Assembly (NCBI GenBank): GCA_021794835.1
Contig: JAJYQA010000009.1
Coordinates: 1-64,000, forward strand
Reading direction: 5' to 3'
DNA from: Actinomycetes bacterium
GTDB taxonomy: Bacteria > Actinomycetota > Aquicultoria > Aquicultorales > Aquicultoraceae
DNA: 64,000 nt
The position numbers and the translations under genes are program-made. Shown piece by piece: positions 24,783 through 33,532 of this stretch. The stretch's first letter is position 1; each line of letters starts with the position of its first letter. The notes below the pieces were generated by a model that was not told the origin of the DNA, did not search any database, and saw only the letters and a list, made by a program, of their open reading frames with translations.

Positions 24783-26546
24783 TTACCGTTTTTGCCTAAG
24801 TATCTTCTTAATTTGCGAAACCTCGTAGGTGTTTAAAACGTCCTCTTTGGTAAGCCATCCGCGCTGGGCAGTGGCGACGCCGTAGAGCATGTAGGTCATA
24901 TGCCCCATGACATGGGCATCGGTATCGATTGTAAATTTGCAGCCATAACGGTCTCTGGCTTCCCTTAGGTAATCATCCTTCAGGTCCAATCGGTTTGGAT
25001 AAGCATTAAGCTCTAAAAAAGTACCAGTCTCGGATGCCGCCTTAAACACGGCTTCTATATCTATATCGTACGGTGGGCGCTGTCCTAAAATTCTCCCGGT
25101 TGGATGGCCTATGATATTAATAAAGGGATTTTCAATTGCTTTTATCATGCGCCTGGTAATATGTTCCTTGGACTGCCTGAATCCGCCGTGAATCGAGGCA
25201 ACTACCACGTCAAGTTTGCTCAAAACCTCGGGCCCAAAATCTACATTGCCGTCGTTGTCGATATTGGTTTCCATGCCGGTTAGGATTTCTATATCACCGT
25301 ATTTTTCGTTTAACTCGGCGATTTCTCTTAGCTGCTCATCAAGTTCTTCAGGTGTTAGGCCACCCGCAATGTGAAGCCTCTCCGTATGGTCCGAAATAGT
25401 TATGAATTTGTATCCCAGCTTTCTTGCCATCTCAACGATATCTTCAATACTATTTAGACCGTCGCTCCATTTTGTGTGGACGTGAAATTCGCCGTTGATA
25501 TCGCCAAGCTGGATGAGATGCAGCAGTCTGTGCTCCATTGCCGCCTCTATCTCGCCTTTATCTTCTCTTATCATTGGCGGTGGGGTATCCATACCTAGGA
25601 TGCCGTACACCTCCTCCTCGGTTCGCCCCGCCAACCTGTCGCCAGTGGCCACATCAGATACGCCGTACTCGTTTATCTTCAGGCTCCTAGCTTTGGCGAT
25701 ATCCCTAAGATGAATGTTGTGCGGCTTGGAGCCGGTGAAGTATTGAATAGCAGCCCCATATTGGTCGGGTGAGACAACTCTTAAATCCATCTGCAAACCA
25801 TTTTTCACAATAATGCTGCTTTTCGTCTCGCCCTTGGCAAGAGTATAGGCAACTTGAGGCATAGCTGTAAAGAAATTCATTACCCTCATCGGCTCGTTAC
25901 TGGACGCAAGAAGGTCGATATCTCCAACCGTCTCCTTCATGCGCCGCAGGCTTCCCGCCATATCCACTCTATCTACAAACGGCTGCCGTCTTAGTGTCTC
26001 AACCATCTCATGAGCTATTGGGTAGGCATCTGAGAGAAGGATTCTCTCGTGCATCTTCTCGTACTGCCTTATGCCGCGAAGTATGTTTTCCGCCGTCTTT
26101 TTTCCAAAGCCGGGGATCTCTTCTAGCTTGTTCTCTTGGATTGCTTTGACTAGTTCATCGCGGGTGGTGATACCCAACGTATCGTATATCTTCTTTGCCT
26201 TCTTAGGCCCAAGGCCGGGTATTTCAAGAAGCTCGGTCAGCTGCTCGGGGATTTTTTTCTTTAAGTCTTCGTAGTAAGGCAAGTGACCGGTTGTTATGAG
26301 TTGCTCAAGTCGCTGCGCGGTGTGACTCCCCACGCCTGGGATTTCATCGAGTGCCTTAACCCCGCCTTCTTGGTAGATGCTCACAACGGATCGGGTAAGT
26401 CCACGGATGCTTGATGCCGCCGTGTGATAGGCGCGCACCCGGAAAGTGCTCTCGCCGATAAGATCGAGCATATCGCCGATCTCGTCTAAGAGGCGGGCAA
26501 TCTCTTCGTTGCTTAATTCTTCACGTTTCCGAGCCCTTTGCGCCAT
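24783..26546 (-). CDS. polX: DNA polymerase/3'-5' exonuclease PolX
   Basis: The 587-aa family X polymerase has N-terminal helix-hairpin-helix repeats (ALDEIPGVGSHTAQRL, LLEIPGLGPKKAKKI, LEEIPGFGKKTAENI). The catalytic aspartates are in VGDIDLLASS and LQMDLRVV, and a C-terminal PHP domain starts EFHVHTKWSDGLN and carries ISDHTE and DTDAHVMGH metal ligands. PolX fills short gaps in base-excision repair, and the PHP domain gives 3'-5' exonuclease and AP-endonuclease activity. The ATG at 26546 is preferred to a GTG 9 nt upstream because AGGT is then properly spaced. It is adjacent to the 3-methyladenine glycosylase, a matching repair function. Confidence 0.93.
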   Translation of the reverse strand: MAQRARKREELSNEEIARLLDEIGDMLDLIGESTFRVRAYHTAASSIRGLTRSVVSIYQEGGVKALDEIPGVGSHTAQRLEQLITTGHLPYYEDLKKKIPEQLTELLEIPGLGPKKAKKIYDTLGITTRDELVKAIQENKLEEIPGFGKKTAENILRGIRQYEKMHERILLSDAYPIAHEMVETLRRQPFVDRVDMAGSLRRMKETVGDIDLLASSNEPMRVMNFFTAMPQVAYTLAKGETKSSIIVKNGLQMDLRVVSPDQYGAAIQYFTGSKPHNIHLRDIAKARSLKINEYGVSDVATGDRLAGRTEEEVYGILGMDTPPPMIREDKGEIEAAMEHRLLHLIQLGDINGEFHVHTKWSDGLNSIEDIVEMARKLGYKFITISDHTERLHIAGGLTPEELDEQLREIAELNEKYGDIEILTGMETNIDNDGNVDFGPEVLSKLDVVVASIHGGFRQSKEHITRRMIKAIENPFINIIGHPTGRILGQRPPYDIDIEAVFKAASETGTFLELNAYPNRLDLKDDYLREARDRYGCKFTIDTDAHVMGHMTYMLYGVATAQRGWLTKEDVLNTYEVSQIKKILRQKR

Positions 26547-26603
26547 AGTTCTCACTACCTAAGCTTACTTCACATTTACCCTTAAATTATCTCAAGTATT
26601 TTT

Positions 26604-27896
26604 TTATTCCTCATTCCTTTCTCTTATAGAGCACGGCGCCGCCCCCGCTATCTCTGATGGAAAGATAAAACGAACCGCATACTCGAAGAAAAAGTAGTAC
26701 CAAGACCAATTGATCATAACCAGAAGGCGATTCCGAAACCCTATTAGATTAAAAAGATGGACGATCAGCCAGATAATCCAGGCGAAAAATCCAGTATAGT
26801 TGCGGTGGCCGATTTTGGCTACCGCTGCATTTCGCCCTATTGTTACCATTGTGCCCCTATCATTATAGTGAAAAGGCTCTAGTTTTCGCCCTTGTATCCG
26901 CCGCTTTATGTTCTTTGCAGCGGCTATGCCCTGTTGCACGGCAACCGGCGCGACAAGCGGAAGTGACCGGTGGTCCTCCTCAGTGTAGGATAGGTCGCCA
27001 ACCACATAGACATCTGGATAATCGGATAGCTGAAGAGTTTCTTCGACCGATACCCTTCCGGCACGGGCAGTCGGCAAGCCCCAGGACTGAGCCATCGGAT
27101 TACCACGCACCCCTGCCGTCCAGATTACAGTCTCTGTCGGGATAGATATTCCATCCCCTAGATACACAGCATTCGGATCGATACGACTTACCGTAGTTTT
27201 AAGGCGCACGTCGACCCCCATCCAGCGCAGCCGCTCAAGCGCATAGCGGCAAAGCTCATCGGGCATCATTGAAATAAGACTATCCGCTGCCTCCAAAAGC
27301 AGTATTTTGATTTTTTTAAAGTCGATTCCGGGATAATCTTTTGTCAGAGGACCTCTGATAAGCTCGGCCAAGGCGCCGGCAAACTCGACTCCGGTCGCAC
27401 CTCCCCCGACCACTGTAAATGTGAGAAGCCTCTGTCGCCGCTCTTCATCGGTCTCGTAGGTTGCGCGCTCAAAAGAGCAAAGGATATGGTTGCGGATTGC
27501 CGTGCCATGCTCAAGCGTCTTTAAAGGAAAAGTGTACTCGGCGGCACCGGGAACGCCAAAGTAGTAAGAAGTGCTGCCCATTGCAAGAATAAGATAGTCG
27601 TAAGGGAATAGAGAGCCTTCGGTTTTAATGTATCGGTTGGCAAGATCAATCCCCGTCACCTCGGCCATGGCAAAACTTACATTGGGCAGCTTTCGCAGAA
27701 TGGTCCGCACGGGATATATGATTTGTTCCGGGTCCAGCTCGGCTGCTGCAACTTGGTAAAGGAGCGGAAAAAAGGTATGGTAGTTGTTGCGATCAATTAA
27801 CAGAACATCTACCGGAGCACCGGCCAATGTACGGGCGGCCCAGAGCCCGCCAAAGCCAGCCCCAACAATAACTACCCGAGGACGCCTATTAGTCAT
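26604..27896 (-). CDS. ndh: Type II NADH dehydrogenase (NDH-2-like)
   Basis: The 430-aa flavoprotein has an FAD-binding VVIVGAGFGGLWAARTL, the NDH-2 motif NNYHTFFPLLYQVAAAELDPE, a second Rossmann fold VVGGGATGVEFAGAL for NADH, and VYVVGDLSY. The C-terminus (about 365-415) has amphipathic and hydrophobic stretches that bind the membrane. It passes electrons from NADH to quinone without pumping protons. It overlaps the stop-start junction with the upstream SDR gene by 4 bp, so the two are co-translated. Confidence 0.9.
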   Translation of the reverse strand: MTNRRPRVVIVGAGFGGLWAARTLAGAPVDVLLIDRNNYHTFFPLLYQVAAAELDPEQIIYPVRTILRKLPNVSFAMAEVTGIDLANRYIKTEGSLFPYDYLILAMGSTSYYFGVPGAAEYTFPLKTLEHGTAIRNHILCSFERATYETDEERRQRLLTFTVVGGGATGVEFAGALAELIRGPLTKDYPGIDFKKIKILLLEAADSLISMMPDELCRYALERLRWMGVDVRLKTTVSRIDPNAVYLGDGISIPTETVIWTAGVRGNPMAQSWGLPTARAGRVSVEETLQLSDYPDVYVVGDLSYTEEDHRSLPLVAPVAVQQGIAAAKNIKRRIQGRKLEPFHYNDRGTMVTIGRNAAVAKIGHRNYTGFFAWIIWLIVHLFNLIGFRNRLLVMINWSWYYFFFEYAVRFIFPSEIAGAAPCSIRERNEE

Positions 27897-28702
27897 AACT
27901 TAATCTTCCCAGTCTTTCGATACCAGATTAGAAGCGCGATACCGCGCAAAAGCCTAAGTCCTTTAACCAGTGAGTATATTTTACCCGTTTCTTTGCCTGG
28001 CTCTTGCATCGCGATGTCAACAAAAGCTTTTCCCACCTCGTCGACCGGCAAACCGATGGCGTTTAATACATAGGGAATACTCTCAGCGTGGTCGCGAAGC
28101 ATAGGACTTGTTTTTGAGTTTTTAATAAGGTCGGTCTCGACCATTCCGGGTGAGACCGCGTGTATGGATATGGGGTAGGCTTTGTTTTCTTCGGCAAGAC
28201 TTTTGGTGAGGCTGGTGACCGCCGCTTTTGTCGCGGCATAGACGGTCATGTAGGGAGATGCGTTGCCCCCACCGCCCTTGCCGGTCATGTTTATTAAAAC
28301 GCCACTTTTGTGGTTAAAATAGGGAATAACCAGGTGACATGCGTTAAGGACAGCGATGAGGTTGGTGTTAACAATTGCTGCAATTTCTTCTTCACTTACG
28401 TTTTCAAGAGGTCGCATGCCGCTTGAGATGCCGGCGTTATTAATCCAAACATCAATCCGCCCCCAGGTCTCAATAGCATGTTTGAAGAGCTTATAAAGGT
28501 CATCTTTATTTGTGACATCAGCCATGATCCCCGATACGGCAAAGCCCCGTCTCTTAAAAATATCGCACTGCTGCTTAACCGCTGCTTCGCTGCGGGAGCT
28601 TATAACAATCTTTGCTCCTTCTTTGGCACATGCTTTTGCGATAGATCGCCCTATCCCCCGCGTTGATCCGGTAATAACGATGACCTTATCCTTGAGTTTC
28701 AC
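27893..28702 (-). CDS. Short-chain dehydrogenase/reductase (SDR)
   Basis: The 269-aa classical SDR has the cofactor motif VITGSTRGIGRSIAKA, with SSRSEAAV after strand 2 suggesting NADP preference. It also has NNAGIS, the catalytic Tyr/Lys in YAATKAAV and a late AVSPGMVETDL. The C-terminus is hydrophobic (LLRGIALLIWYRKTG). The GTG start at 28702 is chosen because GGGGAGG precedes it by about 6 nt, whereas longer TTG/ATG starts lack a ribosome binding site. It is coupled to ndh by a 4-bp overlap; a redox role with quinone or lipid substrates is possible but unproven. Confidence 0.87.
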   Translation of the reverse strand: MKLKDKVIVITGSTRGIGRSIAKACAKEGAKIVISSRSEAAVKQQCDIFKRRGFAVSGIMADVTNKDDLYKLFKHAIETWGRIDVWINNAGISSGMRPLENVSEEEIAAIVNTNLIAVLNACHLVIPYFNHKSGVLINMTGKGGGGNASPYMTVYAATKAAVTSLTKSLAEENKAYPISIHAVSPGMVETDLIKNSKTSPMLRDHAESIPYVLNAIGLPVDEVGKAFVDIAMQEPGKETGKIYSLVKGLRLLRGIALLIWYRKTGKIKL

Positions 28703-28832
28703 CCTACGCCTCCCCGATATCCCCAGCATATCTAAAACTTGAGAATTAGGCAAAAACTAAAGGCTTATTTGATATTAATTTAAGCTATATAATCTTATAG
28801 TATAATAACTAATTATCATGAGACGAAAATAA

Positions 28833-28861
28833 TTGACACTCGAACATTTGTTTGGTATTCT
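28833..28861 (+). promoter_or_regulatory. Strong sigma-70 promoter of the methyltransferase with an SOS-like box in the spacer
   Basis: TTGACA (28833-28838) and TATTCT (28856-28861) are 17 bp apart. Within the spacer, CGAACATTTGTTTG (28841-28854) resembles the Gram-positive LexA (DinR) box CGAAC-N4-GTTCG, with one clear deviation in the right half (GTTT for GTTC). A repressor there would block RNA polymerase. Whether LexA binds is unknown. Confidence 0.55.
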
Positions 28862-28961
28862 ATAGCTATATTAGCCAATTTAGCTATTAGGAGACACCCA
28901 TAGTCACTAAAAGCACAGGCTCAAAATAACTTCAGTAGGATTTTTGGATTAGAGGAGTTAA

Positions 28962-30338
28962 ATGGCACATATAGCAAATTCTAGAAACAGCCAACTTGAA
29001 TTATTTGAGCCAACCGGGAGAGTAGATAAATCACAGAGTAAGAATGGTGTCGGGTTTAGTGACCCAGCATTTGCTAGTAACAAAACACTCCCCGTTCATC
29101 GATGGGTACCATGGATAGCTGGTTTCTCAAGTGACTTTGTAAGAGATGCCTTAAGCCTATATTTGAATGGAGAGGGTACTGTCTTAGACCCTTTCTCAGG
29201 TGTTGGCACAACGCTTATCGAAAGTATATTGCAAGGCTTTAATGTAATTGGTTTCGAGATTAACCCATATGCAGCTCTAGCTTGCCGAGTAAAAGTAAAC
29301 GCTCATCAAATTGGACTAAATAACCTATACAGTGCAATCCAAGGGCTTAAAAAATTCTATAAGGATAAGGCCTCTTCTGATTATAAACCGCAAAGCCTCC
29401 CCCCAGAGGGATTTAAGACGCGAGCAGAGTTTTATAGCCCTAAGGTTTTAAGAAAGGTCTTAATTATTCAAGATTTTATTAGCTGTGTAGAAGACCTTAT
29501 GGTGAGAGATTTATTTAGATTAGCCTTTGCATCCACAATGGTTAGATACTCCAATTATTCATACGAGCCTAGTTTGGGCCGCCGAGCAAGTGCCGGAAAA
29601 GAAGATATATTGGATTTCCCCGTCGGAGAAATAATTTTGAATAAGCTTATCGAAATGGCTGAGGACATAAAATGGCTGGAGTGGAAAGTGCCTAGCTCAG
29701 GAGCAACCGCAAGAATTATTAATGCTTCTTTCTTTGAACATCAAGCTCATATCGAGCCCAGCTCAATCGACATAATCATCACTTCCCCCCCCTACCTCAA
29801 TAACTACCATTACAATAGAAATACAAGACCGCAACTATATTGGCTTGGTTATGCAGAAACACCTCGAGACCTAAAGACTCTTGAGGATTCAAACTTCGGG
29901 AAGTATTGGCAGACAGTCCGGAGTCAGGGGCGTTTAGAACTTGGATTCTCCTTGCCGGGCACAGATTTAGAGGATAACTTGGATACGCTTAGAGCTTTGA
30001 ATGTTGAGAGAGGTATCTATGGAGGCAATGGTTGGGCTAATTATGCCGTATCTTACTTCAAAGATTGCTATAGGTTTGCGCAAGGAATAAGCTACGTGCT
30101 AAAACCAGGTGGTAAAGCGCTAGTTGTAATCGGAAACAGTATACTGCAAGGGATATTAATCCCTACAGATTATTACTTTGGCAAAATTGCCGAACTAATT
30201 GGCCTTAAATTAGTAGACATTCATATCCCAAGAGAAACTCGGGTTGGGAATAGTATTATACAGTCAGCCGTTCGTGTAACAAAAGCAAAAGCTTCTCATC
30301 AACTTTACGAAGCTGTTGTAGAACTAGAGAAGCCTTGA
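28962..30338 (+). CDS. DNA amino-methyltransferase (N4-cytosine/N6-adenine type), restriction-modification partner
   Basis: The 458-aa enzyme has the AdoMet motif LDPFSGVGTTLIES (residues 75-88, motif I) and the catalytic ITSPPYLNNYHYNR (from 273, motif IV). TSPPY is most frequent in m4C methyltransferases. Motif I precedes motif IV, unlike the common beta-class order, so the domain is arranged in the alpha- or gamma-like way. The N-terminal HRWVPWIAGFS is shared with type II methylases of this kind. It protects host DNA from the neighbouring nuclease. The two genes converge with stops almost touching at 30338/30339. The pair interrupts housekeeping genes and its base composition looks AT-richer than its surroundings, suggesting horizontal gain. 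Confidence 0.85.
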   Translation: MAHIANSRNSQLELFEPTGRVDKSQSKNGVGFSDPAFASNKTLPVHRWVPWIAGFSSDFVRDALSLYLNGEGTVLDPFSGVGTTLIESILQGFNVIGFEINPYAALACRVKVNAHQIGLNNLYSAIQGLKKFYKDKASSDYKPQSLPPEGFKTRAEFYSPKVLRKVLIIQDFISCVEDLMVRDLFRLAFASTMVRYSNYSYEPSLGRRASAGKEDILDFPVGEIILNKLIEMAEDIKWLEWKVPSSGATARIINASFFEHQAHIEPSSIDIIITSPPYLNNYHYNRNTRPQLYWLGYAETPRDLKTLEDSNFGKYWQTVRSQGRLELGFSLPGTDLEDNLDTLRALNVERGIYGGNGWANYAVSYFKDCYRFAQGISYVLKPGGKALVVIGNSILQGILIPTDYYFGKIAELIGLKLVDIHIPRETRVGNSIIQSAVRVTKAKASHQLYEAVVELEKP

Positions 30339-30956
30339 TTATGAGAGGGTATATTGAACTTTTTCAATAATATCACCTAGTGGTGGTGAAACACCCGTTA
30401 ACTTCTCTGCCCAAGGTCGACCGGGGTGCAAAACATCCCATTCTGATTTTGCCTGGTTATAACGGCCAGAACCAGGATCATGATTTCCAAAACCATCAAC
30501 GACTGTGTTCCAAAGTGGAGTATATCTTCTAATAAGTTCAGCCTCTACTGGAACAACCAAGTCGCTCTCAGCATCCTTAAGAATCATAAACCGGCACATG
30601 AAATCATCAAGGCTCAGATTAGAAGTTTGCTGTATGCTCCTGGCATGCTCTCGAAGTCTATTATACAAATCTGGCGTCTCTGAAATCTGAGTTCTGGCAG
30701 TTCGCCAACCTGGAGATACGGCCTTACCCACGTAAATTGGCTGATTCATATTCTCGCGGTTTAATTTAGCAATTGGCAGATAGAATTCAAAAGAGCCGGT
30801 ATAGTATAAAGCATAAATACCACCACCAATAAACCTACCTGGTGGTGGCAGTTTGTGTACAGGTGTTTCATTAAAAAAACTTATCGCGTCCTCCACTACA
30901 CTTTGAAACTTAGGCGAGTGAAAAACATGCAAACTAAAATCTGAATGTATCTCCAT
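30339..30956 (-). CDS. Eco29kI-family GIY-YIG restriction endonuclease
   Basis: The 205-aa nuclease has the split GIY-YIG signature: GGGIYALYYTG (GIY at 46-48) and PIYVGKA (YVG at 75-77). The conserved Arg/His of NRLREHARSI (100-104), the metal-binding Glu in VEAELIRRYTPLWN and the following Asn150, with FGNHDPGSGRYNQAKSEWD, match the type II enzyme Eco29kI (which cuts CCGCGG). It probably cuts palindromic DNA as a homodimer. The ATG at 30956 is chosen because GAGG is 5 nt upstream; a GTG at 30971 is an alternative. In Eco29kI itself the partner is a C5-cytosine methylase, whereas here the neighbour is an amino-methylase, so the site specificity may differ. Confidence 0.82.
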   Translation of the reverse strand: MEIHSDFSLHVFHSPKFQSVVEDAISFFNETPVHKLPPPGRFIGGGIYALYYTGSFEFYLPIAKLNRENMNQPIYVGKAVSPGWRTARTQISETPDLYNRLREHARSIQQTSNLSLDDFMCRFMILKDAESDLVVPVEAELIRRYTPLWNTVVDGFGNHDPGSGRYNQAKSEWDVLHPGRPWAEKLTGVSPPLGDIIEKVQYTLS

Positions 30957-31062
30957 GCTAACCTCGCTCACAAATACCCCCCTGGGAATTATGTGGTAGC
31001 ACAATTAGCAATCAATTGTAACTTAGAGAAGCTATTTATGTACGACGAAAGGGTGTCAGGAA

Positions 31063-32700
31063 CTAGACCACCACTTCCATATCATCTAGCCGCCTAATGG
31101 CAAGCCAAATAAATGTATAGGTGCTGACTGCAACAACCACGCAAAGAACCGTGATAGACGCCACCCATAATAAAGCTGTATTGACCTGCGCAAATCTTCC
31201 GAGCTGCGGAAGCGAAAAAACACCCAGAGCTACCGCTACATAAACCGCGCTAAGCATCATATACAGATAAGCAGCAGTCCCCTTAATTAGTTGTTTTGGG
31301 TTCGCCGCATCAAATCGAGGATAGTAGCACCCCAGCATAACTCCCAACGCGTTAACCCCTAACAAGATTACCGAAATCATTACGATGCCGACTACTATTA
31401 TCCCCGTCGAAAAACTATTTATTATCCCAAGAACAATATAAATAAGAGAAGCCAGAACAATAGATGGAAGATAGGCTGTTACGACTTTAGCTATAATTAT
31501 TTTTGATCTCTCTATTGGAGCCTGGTGTATAACCCAGAAGCTTAGCCTTTCTCTCCCTAAACCAGTTAAAGAAAGGCGAAGGGCAACCATTATCATAAAG
31601 AAGATTAAGAATCCGGCTATAGATAGCGCATGGATATCGCTAAATCCCAATGGAACCATCCCACCGCCCGGCCCGTTTTTCATCCGAAAGATAAAGACGA
31701 AAACAACAACCAGCGGCATTAGAAATTGGACCCATTCCTGTATGTCCCGGGATAAGTACTTTATATCTTTATATACAATCGCTGCCACCGGCCCTGATAA
31801 TAAAGCCGGTGAACTTGAGTACTTTGCCGACTTAGCTTTTTTCTTTCCTATACCTAAATCGGATACTCTGGCCAAACCCGCATAGTATACCTTCTCGGTC
31901 GTTGCCAAGGTAATGATAAAAATCCCAATGCTAAATGCCAAGAGAGCCAAGCCTGGTAAAATAACATGCGGGAAGCGGGTAAATCCAACACCAGCCAGCA
32001 CTTGCGATGCCCAGGAGGTCGGCAGAAGACTTAGTAGAGGATTTTGCGGTATTTTTAAGGCACCCACGTGATTCCCTATATTAGATAAGTGCGGCGCTAG
32101 AAGCTGCGTTGTTAGGTAGATAAAGATGCCGATAAGGCTGCCGATTGTTGCAAAGATTTCTTTAGCCCGCGCAGGTTTTATAAATCTTACACCAAACAGC
32201 GTGATAAGCATGCCAAGTCCAGCCGGGATGGCCATAAATAACATTGATACCGGAAGCAAAACAATGATATAAAGGGCATTTCCAAGCACAAAACCTAGCG
32301 ACAGCAAAGCAGGTAAAAATAGAGCCGCGTAAATTGCACCGCTTCCTAAGAAAACCTCTATAAATTTTTCAAGAAATATTGCCCTTAACGGGATAGGGGC
32401 TGTAATCCATATGGATATATCGGGCGAAGCAAACATGGTATAAAATGCCGTGGTGAGCGAAGAAAATAGCGTGAAGATAAAAAAGCTGGCAAGAGAAATG
32501 TTTAAGGCAGAAAGTACACCTTCAAAACCGCTGCTTTTATTAACAACCGTAAACATGCCAAGTCCGACAGAAAAGGACAGGGCAATAAGTATGAGTGCAA
32601 GAAATCCCGAACCAGCAAGTGCCAATCCCGGAGCGGGACTACTTCTTCGAAGCGAGTTAATCAATACCCTGATCCTTAATTTGAGTAGTAATGCCAGCAT
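31063..32700 (-). CDS. ABC-2 type exporter permease
   Basis: This 545-aa integral membrane protein has about twelve predicted membrane segments, for example residues 27-50, 70-90, 140-165 and several in the last 150 residues. It has a cytoplasmic loop around 290-325 containing KKKAKSAKYSS. It resembles the large putative ABC exporter permeases of Gram-positive bacteria. The ATP-binding partner lies immediately upstream (7 bp), so the two form a transporter. The substrate is unknown; such pairs often handle drugs, peptides or lipids. Confidence 0.85.
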   Translation of the reverse strand: MLALLLKLRIRVLINSLRRSSPAPGLALAGSGFLALILIALSFSVGLGMFTVVNKSSGFEGVLSALNISLASFFIFTLFSSLTTAFYTMFASPDISIWITAPIPLRAIFLEKFIEVFLGSGAIYAALFLPALLSLGFVLGNALYIIVLLPVSMLFMAIPAGLGMLITLFGVRFIKPARAKEIFATIGSLIGIFIYLTTQLLAPHLSNIGNHVGALKIPQNPLLSLLPTSWASQVLAGVGFTRFPHVILPGLALLAFSIGIFIITLATTEKVYYAGLARVSDLGIGKKKAKSAKYSSSPALLSGPVAAIVYKDIKYLSRDIQEWVQFLMPLVVVFVFIFRMKNGPGGGMVPLGFSDIHALSIAGFLIFFMIMVALRLSLTGLGRERLSFWVIHQAPIERSKIIIAKVVTAYLPSIVLASLIYIVLGIINSFSTGIIVVGIVMISVILLGVNALGVMLGCYYPRFDAANPKQLIKGTAAYLYMMLSAVYVAVALGVFSLPQLGRFAQVNTALLWVASITVLCVVVAVSTYTFIWLAIRRLDDMEVVV

Positions 32701-32707
32701 AATACTA

Positions 32708-33469
32708 TTATTTATCTCCCAGGTACTTTAGCACATCCTCATATTCAGAACCGCCCGTTATTTGCAGGAACAGGTCCTCGAGTGATGATCCTTCTGATTT
32801 CGACTGGTGTCTTAAATCCTCAATAGTGCCCATTGCAACCAGGCTTCCCTTATCTATAATCCCCACCCGGTCGCACATCTTCTCGGCGATCTCAAGTATA
32901 TGGGTTGACATGAAAATAGTTGTTCCCCTATTGCATAGCTCCCGCAGTATATCTTTAATTTTGCGCGCGCTTTTTGGGTCAAGCCCTACAGTGGGCTCGT
33001 CAAGGAATATTACCTCCGGCTCGTGGATAAGTGCCCCAGCGATTGCTACTTTTTGTTTCATACCGTGGGAATAGCCCTGGATAAGTTCATCGCCTCTATC
33101 CGCAAGCTCCATTAACTCAAGCAGCTCACCAATCCTTACTTGCTTAATCTTGCCGTTTATCTGATAAAGATCGGCTATGAAACCAAGAAGTTCCACTGCA
33201 GTTAATTTATCATAAAGATTTGGCTGATCAGGCACGTAACCGAAAATGCTCTTAGCCTTAAGAGGCTCTTTTACAATATCAAATCCACCGATCTCAGCTT
33301 GACCTGAAGTTGGCTTTAAAAGACCGGTGAGCATTTTAATCGTCGTGGTCTTGCCCGCCCCATTCGGGCCTAAGAAACCAAATAACTCGCCCTTACTTAT
33401 TTCAAGGTTAACATTATCTACCGCGGTTATGTTTCCATATTGTTTGGTAAGCCCTACTGTTTTGATCAT
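32708..33469 (-). CDS. ABC transporter ATP-binding protein
   Basis: The 253-aa ATPase shows Walker A GPNGAGKTT, the Q-loop FGYVPDQPNLY, signature YSHGMKQKVAIAGAL (SHGM in place of LSGGQ, normal for this exporter group), Walker B VIFLDEPTVGLDP and the STHILE H-loop. The ATG at 33469 with GGAGGG upstream is preferred over the longer start at 33502. It is first gene of a two-gene operon with the ABC-2 permease. Confidence 0.92.
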   Translation of the reverse strand: MIKTVGLTKQYGNITAVDNVNLEISKGELFGFLGPNGAGKTTTIKMLTGLLKPTSGQAEIGGFDIVKEPLKAKSIFGYVPDQPNLYDKLTAVELLGFIADLYQINGKIKQVRIGELLELMELADRGDELIQGYSHGMKQKVAIAGALIHEPEVIFLDEPTVGLDPKSARKIKDILRELCNRGTTIFMSTHILEIAEKMCDRVGIIDKGSLVAMGTIEDLRHQSKSEGSSLEDLFLQITGGSEYEDVLKYLGDK

Positions 33470-33532
33470 AGACCCTCCATAGAAACTACTGCTCCATCCC
33501 ACATCAACTAGCCATAAGATTCCTTAAAATAG

